Positions 14,332 through 21,383 of a DNA stretch of 24,717 bases are shown here, piece by piece. The stretch's first letter is position 1. Each line of letters starts with the position of its first letter. This DNA comes from an uncultured Duganella sp. Lineage in GTDB: Bacteria; Pseudomonadota; Gammaproteobacteria; Burkholderiales; Burkholderiaceae. The position numbers were made by a program, and so were the translations under genes. The stretch spans positions 1 to 24,717 of the forward strand of contig CAMLRG010000075.1 in the NCBI GenBank assembly GCA_946482335.1, read 5' to 3'. The notes beneath the pieces were generated by a model. The model ran no database searches and was not told the DNA's origin. It saw only the letters and a program-made list of their open reading frames with translations.

Positions 14332-16089
14332 ATGAAAAACTTCACCACCATCTCCGCCGCCATCGCTACCGCTTGCGCCACCCTCGCCGCGCCTGCCTTC
14401 GCCCAGTCCGAAGACTTCGCCAAGGGCCGCATCATCGTGGAACCGCGTGCCGGCCTGACCGTGGACGAGTTCACCAAGCTGTTGAAGGCCAACGGCGGCG
14501 GCAAGGCCCGCAAGCTGGGCCAGAGCAACATCCACATCATCGACGTGGCGCACGGCTCGGAAAAGGCCGTGGCCAACAAGCTCAAGCACAATCCGCACTT
14601 CAAGTTCGCCGAACTGGACCAGCGCGTGGCCGTGTCGGCCACCTTCAACGATCCGGTGCTGGGCAGCCAGTGGCACATCGGCAAGATCGGCGCCAACACC
14701 GCCTGGGATAATGCCCAGGGGGCCGGCGTGACCGTCGCCATCCTCGATACCGGCGTCGACGGCGCCCACCCGGACCTGGTGCCGCGCCTGGTGGCCGGCT
14801 GGGATATCCACGGCAACAGCGCCGACACTTCCGACCTGTGCGGCCACGGTACCGCCGTCGCCGGGGCCGCCGCTGCCGCCGGCAACAATGCGATCGGCGT
14901 GTCGGGCGTGTCGGCCCAGTCGAAAATCATGCCGCTGCGCGTGGCCTACCGCGATGCCACCAGCGGGTCCTGCTATGCCTACCAGTCGGTGATCGCCAAC
15001 GGTGTGACCTATGCCGCCGACCATGGCGCCAAAGTGGTCAACGTCTCGTTTGCCAACTCGTCCAACAGCGCCGCCGTGCAAAGCGCCGGCAACTACCTGA
15101 AGAGCAAAGGCGGCCTGCTGTTCACCGCGGCCAACAACAATAACCGCGACGAAGGCTTCGCCCCAAGCACGGCCCTGATCGCCGTGTCGGCCACCGACAG
15201 CGCCGACAACCGCTCCAGCTTCTCCAGCTATGGCGCCTTCGTCTCGCTGGCCGCGCCTGGCTCGGCCATCTACACCACCAACCGTGGCGGCGGCTACGGC
15301 GGCTGGAATGGCACCTCCTTCGCCACCCCGGTGGCGTCCGGCGCCGCCGCCCTGGTGATGTCGGCCAACCCATCGCTGACTTCCGACCAAGTGCAGAACA
15401 TCCTGTTCAGCACCGCGGTGGACCTGGGCGCGGCCGGCCGCGACATCTACTTCGGCTACGGCCGCGTCAACGCCGCCGCCGCTGTCGCGGCCGCCAAAGC
15501 CGCACCGGCCGCCGACACCACGGCACCGACCGTGTCGATCGCCGCCCCGCTGGGCAACAGCACCGTGTCCGGCCTGGTCTCGGTCAGCGTGAATGCCGCC
15601 GACAACGTGGGCGTGGCCCGCGTCGAGCTCAAAGTCAACGGCACCGTGGTCGCTTCCGACATCGCCGGCCCGTTCGGCTTCTCCTGGGATTCGGCCAGCG
15701 TGGCCAACGGCATGCACAACCTGGCCGCTGTGGCGTATGACGCCGCCGGCAACGCGGCAACCTCCAGCACCGTGTCCGTGAACGTGTCCAACGCCGTGCA
15801 GCCGCCGGTGGCCGACACCGTGGCGCCGGTGGTGGCCATCGCCAACCCGACCGCCGGCTCGGTGTCCGGCACCGTCAACGTGAGCGTGAACGCTTCGGAC
15901 AACAGCGGCGCGGCCGGCATCAACATGAGCGTCTACATCGACGGCCAGTTGAAGGCGTCCGGCGCCGGTTCCTCGCTGTCCTACAGCTGGAATACCCGCA
16001 AAGTGGCTGCCGGCACCCATACCATCCAGGCTGTCGCCAAGGATGCCGCCGGCAACACGTCCACCACCACTGTGCAAGTGACCCGCTGA
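14332..16089 (+). CDS. Secreted S8 subtilisin-like serine protease, paralog 1
   Basis: This 585-residue product has a signal peptide (residues 1-24, ending APAFAQ). An N-terminal prodomain of the fervidolysin-like kind follows (about 31-100; GRIIVEPRAGLTVDEF through KFAELDQRV). The S8 catalytic domain has D139 in AILDTGVDGAHPDL, H172 in LCGHGTAVAG, the oxyanion-hole region FTAANNN (N268/N269) and S329 in WNGTSFATPVASG. Two Ig-like repeats close the protein (about 396-486 and 493-585; each begins D-T-x-A-P-x-V and contains a D-x-A-G-N motif). Cys170 and Cys214 could form a disulfide. There is no PEP-CTERM or anchor, so it is probably released, perhaps via type II secretion. The ATG at 14332 is chosen over the upstream in-frame ATG because the signal peptide starts here with AGGGA upstream. 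A c-di-GMP riboswitch precedes the gene. Confidence 0.93.
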   Translation: MKNFTTISAAIATACATLAAPAFAQSEDFAKGRIIVEPRAGLTVDEFTKLLKANGGGKARKLGQSNIHIIDVAHGSEKAVANKLKHNPHFKFAELDQRVAVSATFNDPVLGSQWHIGKIGANTAWDNAQGAGVTVAILDTGVDGAHPDLVPRLVAGWDIHGNSADTSDLCGHGTAVAGAAAAAGNNAIGVSGVSAQSKIMPLRVAYRDATSGSCYAYQSVIANGVTYAADHGAKVVNVSFANSSNSAAVQSAGNYLKSKGGLLFTAANNNNRDEGFAPSTALIAVSATDSADNRSSFSSYGAFVSLAAPGSAIYTTNRGGGYGGWNGTSFATPVASGAAALVMSANPSLTSDQVQNILFSTAVDLGAAGRDIYFGYGRVNAAAAVAAAKAAPAADTTAPTVSIAAPLGNSTVSGLVSVSVNAADNVGVARVELKVNGTVVASDIAGPFGFSWDSASVANGMHNLAAVAYDAAGNAATSSTVSVNVSNAVQPPVADTVAPVVAIANPTAGSVSGTVNVSVNASDNSGAAGINMSVYIDGQLKASGAGSSLSYSWNTRKVAAGTHTIQAVAKDAAGNTSTTTVQVTR

Positions 16090-16111
16090 TCTTCAAGCTG
16101 AACCCTGTTTT

Positions 16112-16137
16112 AGCCCGGCTGATGCCGGGCTTTTTTT
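16112..16137 (+). terminator. Intrinsic terminator after protease 1
   Basis: AGCCCGGC-TGAT-GCCGGGCT forms a perfect 8-bp GC-rich stem followed by a run of seven T, 22 bp after the stop codon. It separates transcription of the first protease unit from the second. Confidence 0.9.
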
Positions 16138-16266
16138 ATTTAGATTCAATATTTAGATTTCGCAAGAAAAGATAATCTCAGGAAATTATTCAAGTCATTG
16201 AATTAACGAAGATTTCTTTAATTCCAGACTTAATTGCGACAGCGCCTGAAGTTCTCCAAATTCCGC

Positions 16267-16295
16267 TTGCCATGCGGCAATTCAGCCACTAAGAT
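16267..16295 (+). promoter_or_regulatory. Sigma-70-type promoter of protease unit 2
   Basis: TTGCCA (16267-16272) and TAAGAT (16290-16295), 17-base spacing, lie inside the repeat and are identical to unit 1. Each protease gene therefore has its own promoter, placed just before its riboswitch. Confidence 0.6.
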
Positions 16296-16309
16296 TCCGT
16301 ACAGCAAGA

Positions 16310-16395
16310 TCTGAAAAGGGCAAACCACTGGAAACGGTGGGACGCAAAGTCAACGGTCTACCGGGCTTCGGCCCCATGACGGCAGGACTGCCAGA
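16310..16395 (+). promoter_or_regulatory. Cyclic di-GMP-I (GEMM-I) riboswitch aptamer, unit 2
   Basis: This aptamer has the same sequence as the unit-1 aptamer, including the GAAA-capped hairpin, GGGACGCAAAG signature and closing TCTG/CAGA stem. It lies in the leader of the second protease gene and is part of the perfect repeat. Confidence 0.92.
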
Positions 16396-16489
16396 CAAAA
16401 GTATCCCCGATCATGGGCGTGGCCCATGCCAGGTGTGGTGCAGTCTTCTACCGGCATAGACCGGCGGGCAGTCCTCGTTTTTATTTTTT
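16384..16489 (+). terminator. Riboswitch expression platform with probable intrinsic terminator, unit 2
   Basis: AGGACTGCC (16384-16392) can pair with GGCAGTCCT (16467-16475) next to the T-rich run ending near 16489. This is the same mutually exclusive arrangement as in unit 1. Confidence 0.6.
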
Positions 16490-16509
16490 GGAAAACAGGG
16501 ACTCGCACC

Positions 16510-18267
16510 ATGAAAAACTTCACCACCATCTCCGCCGCCATCGCTACCGCTTGCGCCACCCTCGCCGCGCCTGCCTTCGCCCAGTCCGAAGACTTCGCCA
16601 AGGGCCGCATCATCGTGGAACCGCGTGCCGGCCTGACCGTGGACGAGTTCACCAAGCTGTTGAAGGCCAACGGCGGCGGCAAGGCCCGCAAGCTGGGCCA
16701 GAGCAACATCCACATCATCGACGTGGCGCACGGCTCGGAAAAGGCCGTGGCCAACAAGCTCAAGCACAATCCGCACTTCAAGTTCGCCGAACTGGACCAG
16801 CGCGTGGCCGTGTCGGCCACCTTCAACGATCCGGTGCTGGGCAGCCAGTGGCACATCGGCAAGATCGGCGCCAACACCGCCTGGGATAATGCCCAGGGGG
16901 CCGGCGTGACCGTCGCCATCCTCGATACCGGCGTCGACGGCGCCCACCCGGACCTGGTGCCGCGCCTGGTGGCCGGCTGGGATATCCACGGCAACAGCGC
17001 CGACACTTCCGACCTGTGCGGCCACGGTACCGCCGTCGCCGGGGCCGCCGCTGCCGCCGGCAACAATGCGATCGGCGTGTCGGGCGTGTCGGCCCAGTCG
17101 AAAATCATGCCGCTGCGCGTGGCCTACCGCGATGCCACCAGCGGGTCCTGCTATGCCTACCAGTCGGTGATCGCCAACGGTGTGACCTATGCCGCCGACC
17201 ATGGCGCCAAAGTGGTCAACGTCTCGTTTGCCAACTCGTCCAACAGCGCCGCCGTGCAAAGCGCCGGCAACTACCTGAAGAGCAAAGGCGGCCTGCTGTT
17301 CACCGCGGCCAACAACAATAACCGCGACGAAGGCTTCGCCCCAAGCACGGCCCTGATCGCCGTGTCGGCCACCGACAGCGCCGACAACCGCTCCAGCTTC
17401 TCCAGCTATGGCGCCTTCGTCTCGCTGGCCGCGCCTGGCTCGGCCATCTACACCACCAACCGTGGCGGCGGCTACGGCGGCTGGAATGGCACCTCCTTCG
17501 CCACCCCGGTGGCGTCCGGCGCCGCCGCCCTGGTGATGTCGGCCAACCCATCGCTGACTTCCGACCAAGTGCAGAACATCCTGTTCAGCACCGCGGTGGA
17601 CCTGGGCGCGGCCGGCCGCGACATCTACTTCGGCTACGGCCGCGTCAACGCCGCCGCCGCTGTCGCGGCCGCCAAAGCCGCACCGGCCGCCGACACCACG
17701 GCACCGACCGTGTCGATCGCCGCCCCGCTGGGCAACAGCACCGTGTCCGGCCTGGTCTCGGTCAGCGTGAATGCCGCCGACAACGTGGGCGTGGCCCGCG
17801 TCGAGCTCAAAGTCAACGGCACCGTGGTCGCTTCCGACATCGCCGGCCCGTTCGGCTTCTCCTGGGATTCGGCCAGCGTGGCCAACGGCATGCACAACCT
17901 GGCCGCTGTGGCGTATGACGCCGCCGGCAACGCGGCAACCTCCAGCACCGTGTCCGTGAACGTGTCCAACGCCGTGCAGCCGCCGGTGGCCGACACCGTG
18001 GCGCCGGTGGTGGCCATCGCCAACCCGACCGCCGGCTCGGTGTCCGGCACCGTCAACGTGAGCGTGAACGCTTCGGACAACAGCGGCGCGGCCGGCATCA
18101 ACATGAGCGTCTACATCGACGGCCAGTTGAAGGCGTCCGGCGCCGGTTCCTCGTTGTCCTATAACTGGAATACCCGCAAGGTCAAGTCTGGCACCCATAC
18201 CATCCAGGCTGTCGCCAGGGATGCCGCCGGCAACACGTCCACCACTTCCGTGCAAGTGACCCGCTGA
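16510..18267 (+). CDS. Secreted S8 subtilisin-like serine protease, paralog 2
   Basis: This 585-residue protein is identical to paralog 1 over its first 551 residues: signal peptide, prodomain, catalytic triad D139/H172/S329 and the first Ig-like repeat. It differs only near the C-terminus: YNW for YSW, VKSGTH for VAAGTH, ARD for AKD and TTSV for TTTV. All changes lie in the last Ig-like domain, so catalysis and maturation should match paralog 1, and any difference in function would concern that domain. The start at 16510 is chosen by the same argument as for paralog 1. It has its own promoter, c-di-GMP riboswitch and terminator, so it is not simply co-transcribed with paralog 1. Confidence 0.93.
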   Translation: MKNFTTISAAIATACATLAAPAFAQSEDFAKGRIIVEPRAGLTVDEFTKLLKANGGGKARKLGQSNIHIIDVAHGSEKAVANKLKHNPHFKFAELDQRVAVSATFNDPVLGSQWHIGKIGANTAWDNAQGAGVTVAILDTGVDGAHPDLVPRLVAGWDIHGNSADTSDLCGHGTAVAGAAAAAGNNAIGVSGVSAQSKIMPLRVAYRDATSGSCYAYQSVIANGVTYAADHGAKVVNVSFANSSNSAAVQSAGNYLKSKGGLLFTAANNNNRDEGFAPSTALIAVSATDSADNRSSFSSYGAFVSLAAPGSAIYTTNRGGGYGGWNGTSFATPVASGAAALVMSANPSLTSDQVQNILFSTAVDLGAAGRDIYFGYGRVNAAAAVAAAKAAPAADTTAPTVSIAAPLGNSTVSGLVSVSVNAADNVGVARVELKVNGTVVASDIAGPFGFSWDSASVANGMHNLAAVAYDAAGNAATSSTVSVNVSNAVQPPVADTVAPVVAIANPTAGSVSGTVNVSVNASDNSGAAGINMSVYIDGQLKASGAGSSLSYNWNTRKVKSGTHTIQAVARDAAGNTSTTSVQVTR

Positions 18268-18287
18268 TATAGTTAAACCCCTGTTCC

Positions 18288-18313
18288 AGCCCGGCTTCGG
18301 CCGGGCTTTTTTA
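18288..18313 (+). terminator. Intrinsic terminator after protease 2
   Basis: AGCCCGGC-TTCG-GCCGGGCT is a perfect 8-bp stem with a stable TTCG loop, followed by six T. It lies about 20 bp after the stop codon. The stem matches the terminator of unit 1 but the loop differs. Confidence 0.92.
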
Positions 18314-18399
18314 TTATCACTCGGAAATTCCAGTTAATCTCCCGCCAAATGCAAGAGATTTAATATCCATTTCTTCGCGACATTAGTTAACCCTTTGAT

Positions 18400-18427
18400 T
18401 TGACTGAACAATATTATTCGCTACAAT
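18400..18427 (+). promoter_or_regulatory. Distal sigma-70-type promoter upstream of protease unit 3
   Basis: TTGACT (18400-18405), a 16-base spacer and TACAAT (18422-18427) give 5 of 6 matches at both hexamers, better than the promoter next to the riboswitch. A transcript from here would carry about 100 extra leader bases, with a small inverted repeat ACAAAT/ATTTGT (18446-18467), before the aptamer. The surrounding sequence (18314-18495) is AT-rich and shows no gene. Confidence 0.42.
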
Positions 18428-18495
18428 CCTGCAAGCCAACTTTGCACAAATGCTCAGGCCAATTTGTATCAGGACGTAAAAACGGGGAATTTCAT

Positions 18496-18524
18496 TTGCC
18501 ATACGGAAAAACCTCATTTAATAT
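18496..18524 (+). promoter_or_regulatory. Riboswitch-proximal sigma-70-type promoter of protease unit 3
   Basis: TTGCCA (18496-18501) and TAATAT (18519-18524) with a 17-base spacer. The -35, the spacing and the distance to the aptamer match units 1 and 2, although the surrounding bases have diverged. That conservation argues that this is the common promoter of the family. Confidence 0.6.
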
Positions 18525-18535
18525 CCTGCCTGAAG

Positions 18536-18623
18536 TCTGACAAAGGCAAACCGGGTGAAAGCCCGGGACGCAAAGTCAACGGTCTAACGACGCTTCGGCG
18601 TCTACGACGGCTGGACTGCCAGA
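18536..18623 (+). promoter_or_regulatory. Cyclic di-GMP-I (GEMM-I) riboswitch aptamer, unit 3
   Basis: This is a diverged third aptamer with compensated stems. P1 is TCTG (18536-18539) with CAGA (18620-18623). AAAGGCAAACC precedes a hairpin CCGGGT-GAAA-GCCCGG, then GGGACGCAAAGTCAACGGTCTAA and a P3 stem GACGC-TTCG-GCGTC, then CTGGACTGCC. Stem sequences differ from units 1 and 2 while pairing, the GAAA tetraloop and the GGACGCAAAG core are kept. This is covariation visible within the window and strongly supports a working RNA. Confidence 0.92.
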
Positions 18624-18694
18624 TACACAGGAAGCCTGCAGCTTCCATGTACTCTCCAATCGCCCTCGAGGCGGCCGGCAGTCCCATTTTCTGG
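18613..18694 (+). promoter_or_regulatory. Diverged riboswitch expression platform, unit 3
   Basis: GGACTGCC (18613-18620) in the aptamer is complementary to GGCAGTCC (18677-18684), as in the other units, although the bases between are unrelated. Two local hairpins lie between them: GGAAGC-CTGCA-GCTTCC (18630-18646) and CGCC-CTCGA-GGCG (18661-18673). The tract after the stem (CCATTTTCTGG) is a poor T-run, so termination here may be leakier or the control may act another way. Confidence 0.5.
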
Positions 18695-18718
18695 AACTTT
18701 GAAAACAGGACTCGCCTG

Positions 18719-20485
18719 ATGAAACGAAACACCATTATTTCCCTGATCCTGGCAGCGGCCGCTCCCCTGGCCATCGCCGCACCTGCCGATACCGAGAACG
18801 AATATGCCCGTGGCCGCCTGCTGGTCGAGCCACAAGCCGGCATGACCGCCGAGGAATTCGATAAGAGCTTGAAGGCGGTGGGTGGCAGCAACGCCCGCAA
18901 ACTGGGTCAGAGCAATATCCACATCATCGACGTGGCGCACGGCTCGGAAAAAGCCATTGCCAACAAGCTCAAGCACAACCCCCACTTCAAGTTCGCGGAA
19001 CTGGACCAGCGCCTGCCGATCGCAGCCGTGCTGAACGATCCTTACCTGGGCAGCGAATGGCACATCAACAAGATCGGCGCCCCGAGCGCCTGGGATAGCA
19101 CGCAGGGCGCGGGCATCACGATTGCCATCCTGGATACCGGCGTCGACGGTGCCCACCCTGACTTGGCCGCCCGCATGGTGCCTGGCTGGGACATCTACGG
19201 CAACACCTCGAACACCACGGACCTGTGCGGCCACGGCACGGCCGTCGCCGGCACCGCTGCCGCCACCGGCAACAATGGCGCCGGCGTCGCCGGTATCGCT
19301 GGCCAGGCGCGCATCATGCCGTTGCGCGTCGCCTACCGCGATGCCACCAGCGGTTCCTGCTATGCCTACCAGTCAACCATCGCCAGCGGTGTGACCTACG
19401 CTGCCGACCGTGGCGCACGGGTGGTCAACGTGTCCTTTGCCAACTCGTCCAACAGCGCTGCCGTGCAAAGCGCCGGCAATTATTTGAAGAGCAAGGGCGG
19501 CCTGCTGTTCACCGCGGCCAACAACTACAACCGCGATGAAGGCTTCACCCCGACCACGGCCCTGATTGCCGTGTCGGCAACGGACAGTGCCGACAACAAG
19601 TCGAGCTTCTCGAGCTACGGCAAGTTCGTGTCGCTGGCCGCTCCCGGCACTGCCGTGTACACCACGAGCAAGGGTGGCGCTTATGGCGCCTGGAGCGGGA
19701 CGTCCTTTGCTTCGCCCGCCGCCGCGGGCGTGGCCGCACTGGTCTTCGCCGCCAATCCGTCGCTCACCGCTGACCAGGCGCAGAACATCCTGTTCAGCAC
19801 CGCAGTCGACCTGGGCGCCGCCGGCCGCGACATCTACTTCGGCTATGGCCGCGTGAACGCGGCAGCAGCCGTGGCAAAAGCCAAGGGCAGCCAGCTGACC
19901 GCTGACTCTACCCGTCCGGTGGTCGCGATTGCCGCGCCGCTGGGTAACAGCACCGTGTCCGGCGTGGTGCCGGTGTCGGTCAACGCCACCGACAATGTCG
20001 GCGTGACGCGCGTGGAACTGAAGGCCAACAACACGGTGGTCGCGACCGATACCGCTGCTCCGTTCTCGTTCAGCTGGGATTCCAAGGGCGTCGCGAACGG
20101 CATGGCATCGCTGACCGCCATCGCCTACGATGCGGCCGGCAATGTCGCCAGCTCGACGCCGGTGTCGGTCAACGTGGCGAACACCACGAGCACCACCATT
20201 ACGGCGGACTCGGCCGCTCCGACCGTGCGCGTGACGAACCCGGTCGCCGGCACCGTTGCCGGCAACGTGACGGTCGCCGTGAGTGCATCCGACAACATGC
20301 CGGCGAGTGAGCTGGTGATCGCCCTGTATGTCGACGGCGTGTTGCGCGCCCGCGGCACCGGCAGCAGCCTGTCCTACGTCTGGGCGACCGGCAGCGAAGC
20401 CAGCGGCAGCCACAGCGTGCTTGCGGTCGCACGCGATAAGGCGGGCAACCTTGGCCGATACACCGTGACGGTGACCAAGCAGTAA
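18719..20485 (+). CDS. Secreted S8 subtilisin-like serine protease, paralog 3
   Basis: This 588-residue product has the same architecture as its neighbours: signal peptide (1 to about 21, ending IAA), prodomain (about 31-100), S8 domain with D139, H172 (LCGHGTAVAG) and S329 (WSGTSFASPAAAG), and two C-terminal Ig-like repeats, the last ending YTVTVTKQ. It is clearly diverged from paralogs 1 and 2, with many changes in the signal peptide, substrate-side loops and Ig-like repeats. Some stretches are kept almost unchanged even at DNA level, such as KLGQSNIHIIDVAHGSEKA and VVNVSFANSSNSAAVQSAGN. Cys170 and Cys214 are conserved. The ATG at 18719 follows an AGGA site and begins the signal peptide. 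It has its own promoters, a c-di-GMP-I riboswitch and a terminator. Confidence 0.93.
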   Translation: MKRNTIISLILAAAAPLAIAAPADTENEYARGRLLVEPQAGMTAEEFDKSLKAVGGSNARKLGQSNIHIIDVAHGSEKAIANKLKHNPHFKFAELDQRLPIAAVLNDPYLGSEWHINKIGAPSAWDSTQGAGITIAILDTGVDGAHPDLAARMVPGWDIYGNTSNTTDLCGHGTAVAGTAAATGNNGAGVAGIAGQARIMPLRVAYRDATSGSCYAYQSTIASGVTYAADRGARVVNVSFANSSNSAAVQSAGNYLKSKGGLLFTAANNYNRDEGFTPTTALIAVSATDSADNKSSFSSYGKFVSLAAPGTAVYTTSKGGAYGAWSGTSFASPAAAGVAALVFAANPSLTADQAQNILFSTAVDLGAAGRDIYFGYGRVNAAAAVAKAKGSQLTADSTRPVVAIAAPLGNSTVSGVVPVSVNATDNVGVTRVELKANNTVVATDTAAPFSFSWDSKGVANGMASLTAIAYDAAGNVASSTPVSVNVANTTSTTITADSAAPTVRVTNPVAGTVAGNVTVAVSASDNMPASELVIALYVDGVLRARGTGSSLSYVWATGSEASGSHSVLAVARDKAGNLGRYTVTVTKQ

Positions 20486-20488
20486 CAA

Positions 20489-20519
20489 CAAAAACCCGCA
20501 GCCAGCTGCGGGTTTTTTG
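20489..20519. terminator. Bidirectional intrinsic terminator between protease 3 and the PEP-CTERM gene
   Basis: A stem of AAAACCCGCAGC and GCTGCGGGTTTT with a very short loop is flanked by T-runs on both strands (TTTTTTGTTG on plus, TTTTTGTTGTT on minus). It lies between the stops at 20485 and 20538 and serves both convergent genes. Confidence 0.85.
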
Positions 20520-20537
20520 TTGGTGGCGTTGACCGGC

Positions 20538-21269
20538 TTAATGGCGGCGGCGCCGGTAAGCCATCGCACCCAGGCCCAGGCCCAGCAGGGCGAGCGTGCC
20601 TGGTTCCGGTACCGGATCGCCAACCGGGTCATCCGGGTCCTCACAGTCCAGCCGATCGATGCAGCTGCCGCCAACCCACAGGCTTCCGCCCTGCCCATCC
20701 CAGCTTTGGACGTGGATGGCCGCGACGCGATTCGGCGAGCCTCCGCTCGACAGTGCATTGAAATCGTCTTCCGTGATGCCATTACCGGTGAGGGTAAAGA
20801 CTGCCATCGTATTCCTGGCTTGCTCAGTCAGGCCGCCGCTGCCAGGGGGGTGGAAGTCGATCATGAAATCGTAATACCCCCCGGTGCCGTCAGCCTTGAA
20901 GGTGTTTTGCGAAATCAGGATCGCTGCGCTCGATCCAGTGCCACCTGGTGTGCCGCTGGTGTAGGTAATCGAGGCCAGGTTCGCAAAATTGCTCGTGTTG
21001 AACGACCATTCGCTGATCTTGGCGCCGCCATCGTCGCCGGGAATGATGCCGAAATAGTCCAGCGTCAGCGTGACGGTATTGGCGCCGGCATTGGCAAAGG
21101 TTGCCGTCGCAAATGGCGTCCCTGACAGTGGCGGCGTGACGCTGCCGAACCATTGGTTGGTAGTGAACGAGAGCACGACATCAGCTTTTGCTGCCGGTGC
21201 GGCAAGGGTCGCAGCGGCGATAACACAAGCCCCCAGCAGTTTCGTCGCCTTGTTTTTCGTTACTTTCAT
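20538..21269 (-). CDS. PEP-CTERM sorting domain-containing surface protein
   Basis: This 243-residue exported protein has a Sec signal peptide (about 1-29, ending APAAKA). A beta-rich, Gly/Ser/Thr/Asn-rich body of unknown function follows (NTVTLTLDYFGIIPGDDGG; YYDFMIDFHPPG). The C-terminal PEP-CTERM tripartite tag has VPEPGT, a hydrophobic helix LALLGLGLGAMAY and the basic end RRRRH. In the known system an exosortase (XrtA/EpsH) cuts at the PEP motif for export coupled to exopolysaccharide. No exosortase is in the window. The ATG at 21269 has an AGGGGGA site 8 bases upstream. The promoter looks sigma-54 dependent, which fits control by PrsR (7357-8703). The linker contains CIDRLDCEDPDDPVGDP, with two Cys. 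Confidence 0.93.
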   Translation of the reverse strand: MKVTKNKATKLLGACVIAAATLAAPAAKADVVLSFTTNQWFGSVTPPLSGTPFATATFANAGANTVTLTLDYFGIIPGDDGGAKISEWSFNTSNFANLASITYTSGTPGGTGSSAAILISQNTFKADGTGGYYDFMIDFHPPGSGGLTEQARNTMAVFTLTGNGITEDDFNALSSGGSPNRVAAIHVQSWDGQGGSLWVGGSCIDRLDCEDPDDPVGDPVPEPGTLALLGLGLGAMAYRRRRH

Positions 21270-21309
21270 TTTGGATTCCCCCTGTTATTTGGACCTACGT
21301 CTTACTCTA

Positions 21310-21326
21310 AGCATCAACCGTGCCTA
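21310..21326 (-). promoter_or_regulatory. Sigma-54 (-24/-12) promoter of the PEP-CTERM gene
   Basis: The minus strand reads AGGCACG-GTTG-ATGC, with GG (21324-21323) and GC (21312-21311) exactly 10 bases apart; the consensus is TGGCACG-N4-TTGC. The predicted start is about 21299, leaving a leader of about 30 bases with the ribosome site. PEP-CTERM genes are known to be driven from such promoters by PrsR. Confidence 0.65.
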
Positions 21327-21369
21327 TTAGTAGCGGTTCCATTGAATCAAAGGGTTACTCTCAGCAGTT

Positions 21370-21383
21370 TGACTGCGCAGTCA
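21370..21383. promoter_or_regulatory. 14-bp perfect palindrome, candidate PrsR-type upstream activator site
   Basis: TGACTGCGCAGTCA is a perfect inverted repeat whose centre is about 52 bp upstream of the -24 element and about 77 bp upstream of the predicted start. That is where enhancer-binding activators of sigma-54 usually bind. The site also lies about 125 bp upstream of selO on the other strand. PrsR as the binder is inference. Confidence 0.45.

Larger units (their letters stand above)
14080..15975 (+). repeat. Direct repeat copy A: promoter, riboswitch and most of protease gene 1
   Basis: About 1,896 bases here recur at 16258-18153 with an offset of 2,178. I see no difference between the copies: the translations in every frame and strand that I compared agree throughout, so even silent changes appear absent. 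The repeat contains the promoter, the c-di-GMP riboswitch, the leader and about 548 of 585 codons. Outside the block the copies remain related but differ: 14 differences in the last 114 bases of the gene, and diverged upstream DNA. Confidence 0.93.
16258..18153 (+). repeat. Direct repeat copy B: promoter, riboswitch and most of protease gene 2
   Basis: This is the second copy of the 1,896-base block (offset 2,178 from copy A). The left boundary falls at AAATTCCGC and the right boundary in the codons for the last Ig-like repeat, where copy B reads TCCTCGTTG against TCCTCGCTG. Beyond both edges the sequence is related to, but not the same as, the flanks of copy A. The 120 bases before the repeat (16138-16257) are AT-rich and hold nothing else I recognise. 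Confidence 0.93.

Noticed and set aside
14233..18255. Two very long antisense frames (about 614 codons each) opposite protease genes 1 and 2
   Set aside because: They mirror the high-GC protease codons, have a low-complexity Gly/His/Arg/Ala composition, lack a recognisable domain and extend across the riboswitch. They are shadows of the real genes.
18536..18623. Unit-3 aptamer as a cGAMP-sensing (GEMM-Ib) variant, because it has AAAGGC rather than AAAGGGC before AAACC
   Set aside because: The two G just before CAAACC, which include the specificity base as far as I can align it, are kept. c-di-GMP remains the likelier ligand, but only a binding assay would settle this.
14080..18623. Repeated blocks considered as a CRISPR array or transposon
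   Set aside because: The repeats are whole gene units of about 2.2 kb with riboswitches. There are no short regularly spaced repeats, no terminal inverted repeats and no transposase.
18464..18718. N-terminal extension of protease 3 from the upstream in-frame start
   Set aside because: This stretch is the riboswitch and leader. The signal peptide starts at 18719 with a ribosome site in front. The same applies to the extensions at 14248 and 16426.
14332..20485. Proteases as PEP-CTERM or autotransporter proteins
   Set aside because: The C-termini end within Ig-like repeats (VQVTR, TVTKQ), without a PEP motif, hydrophobic helix with basic tail, or beta-barrel.
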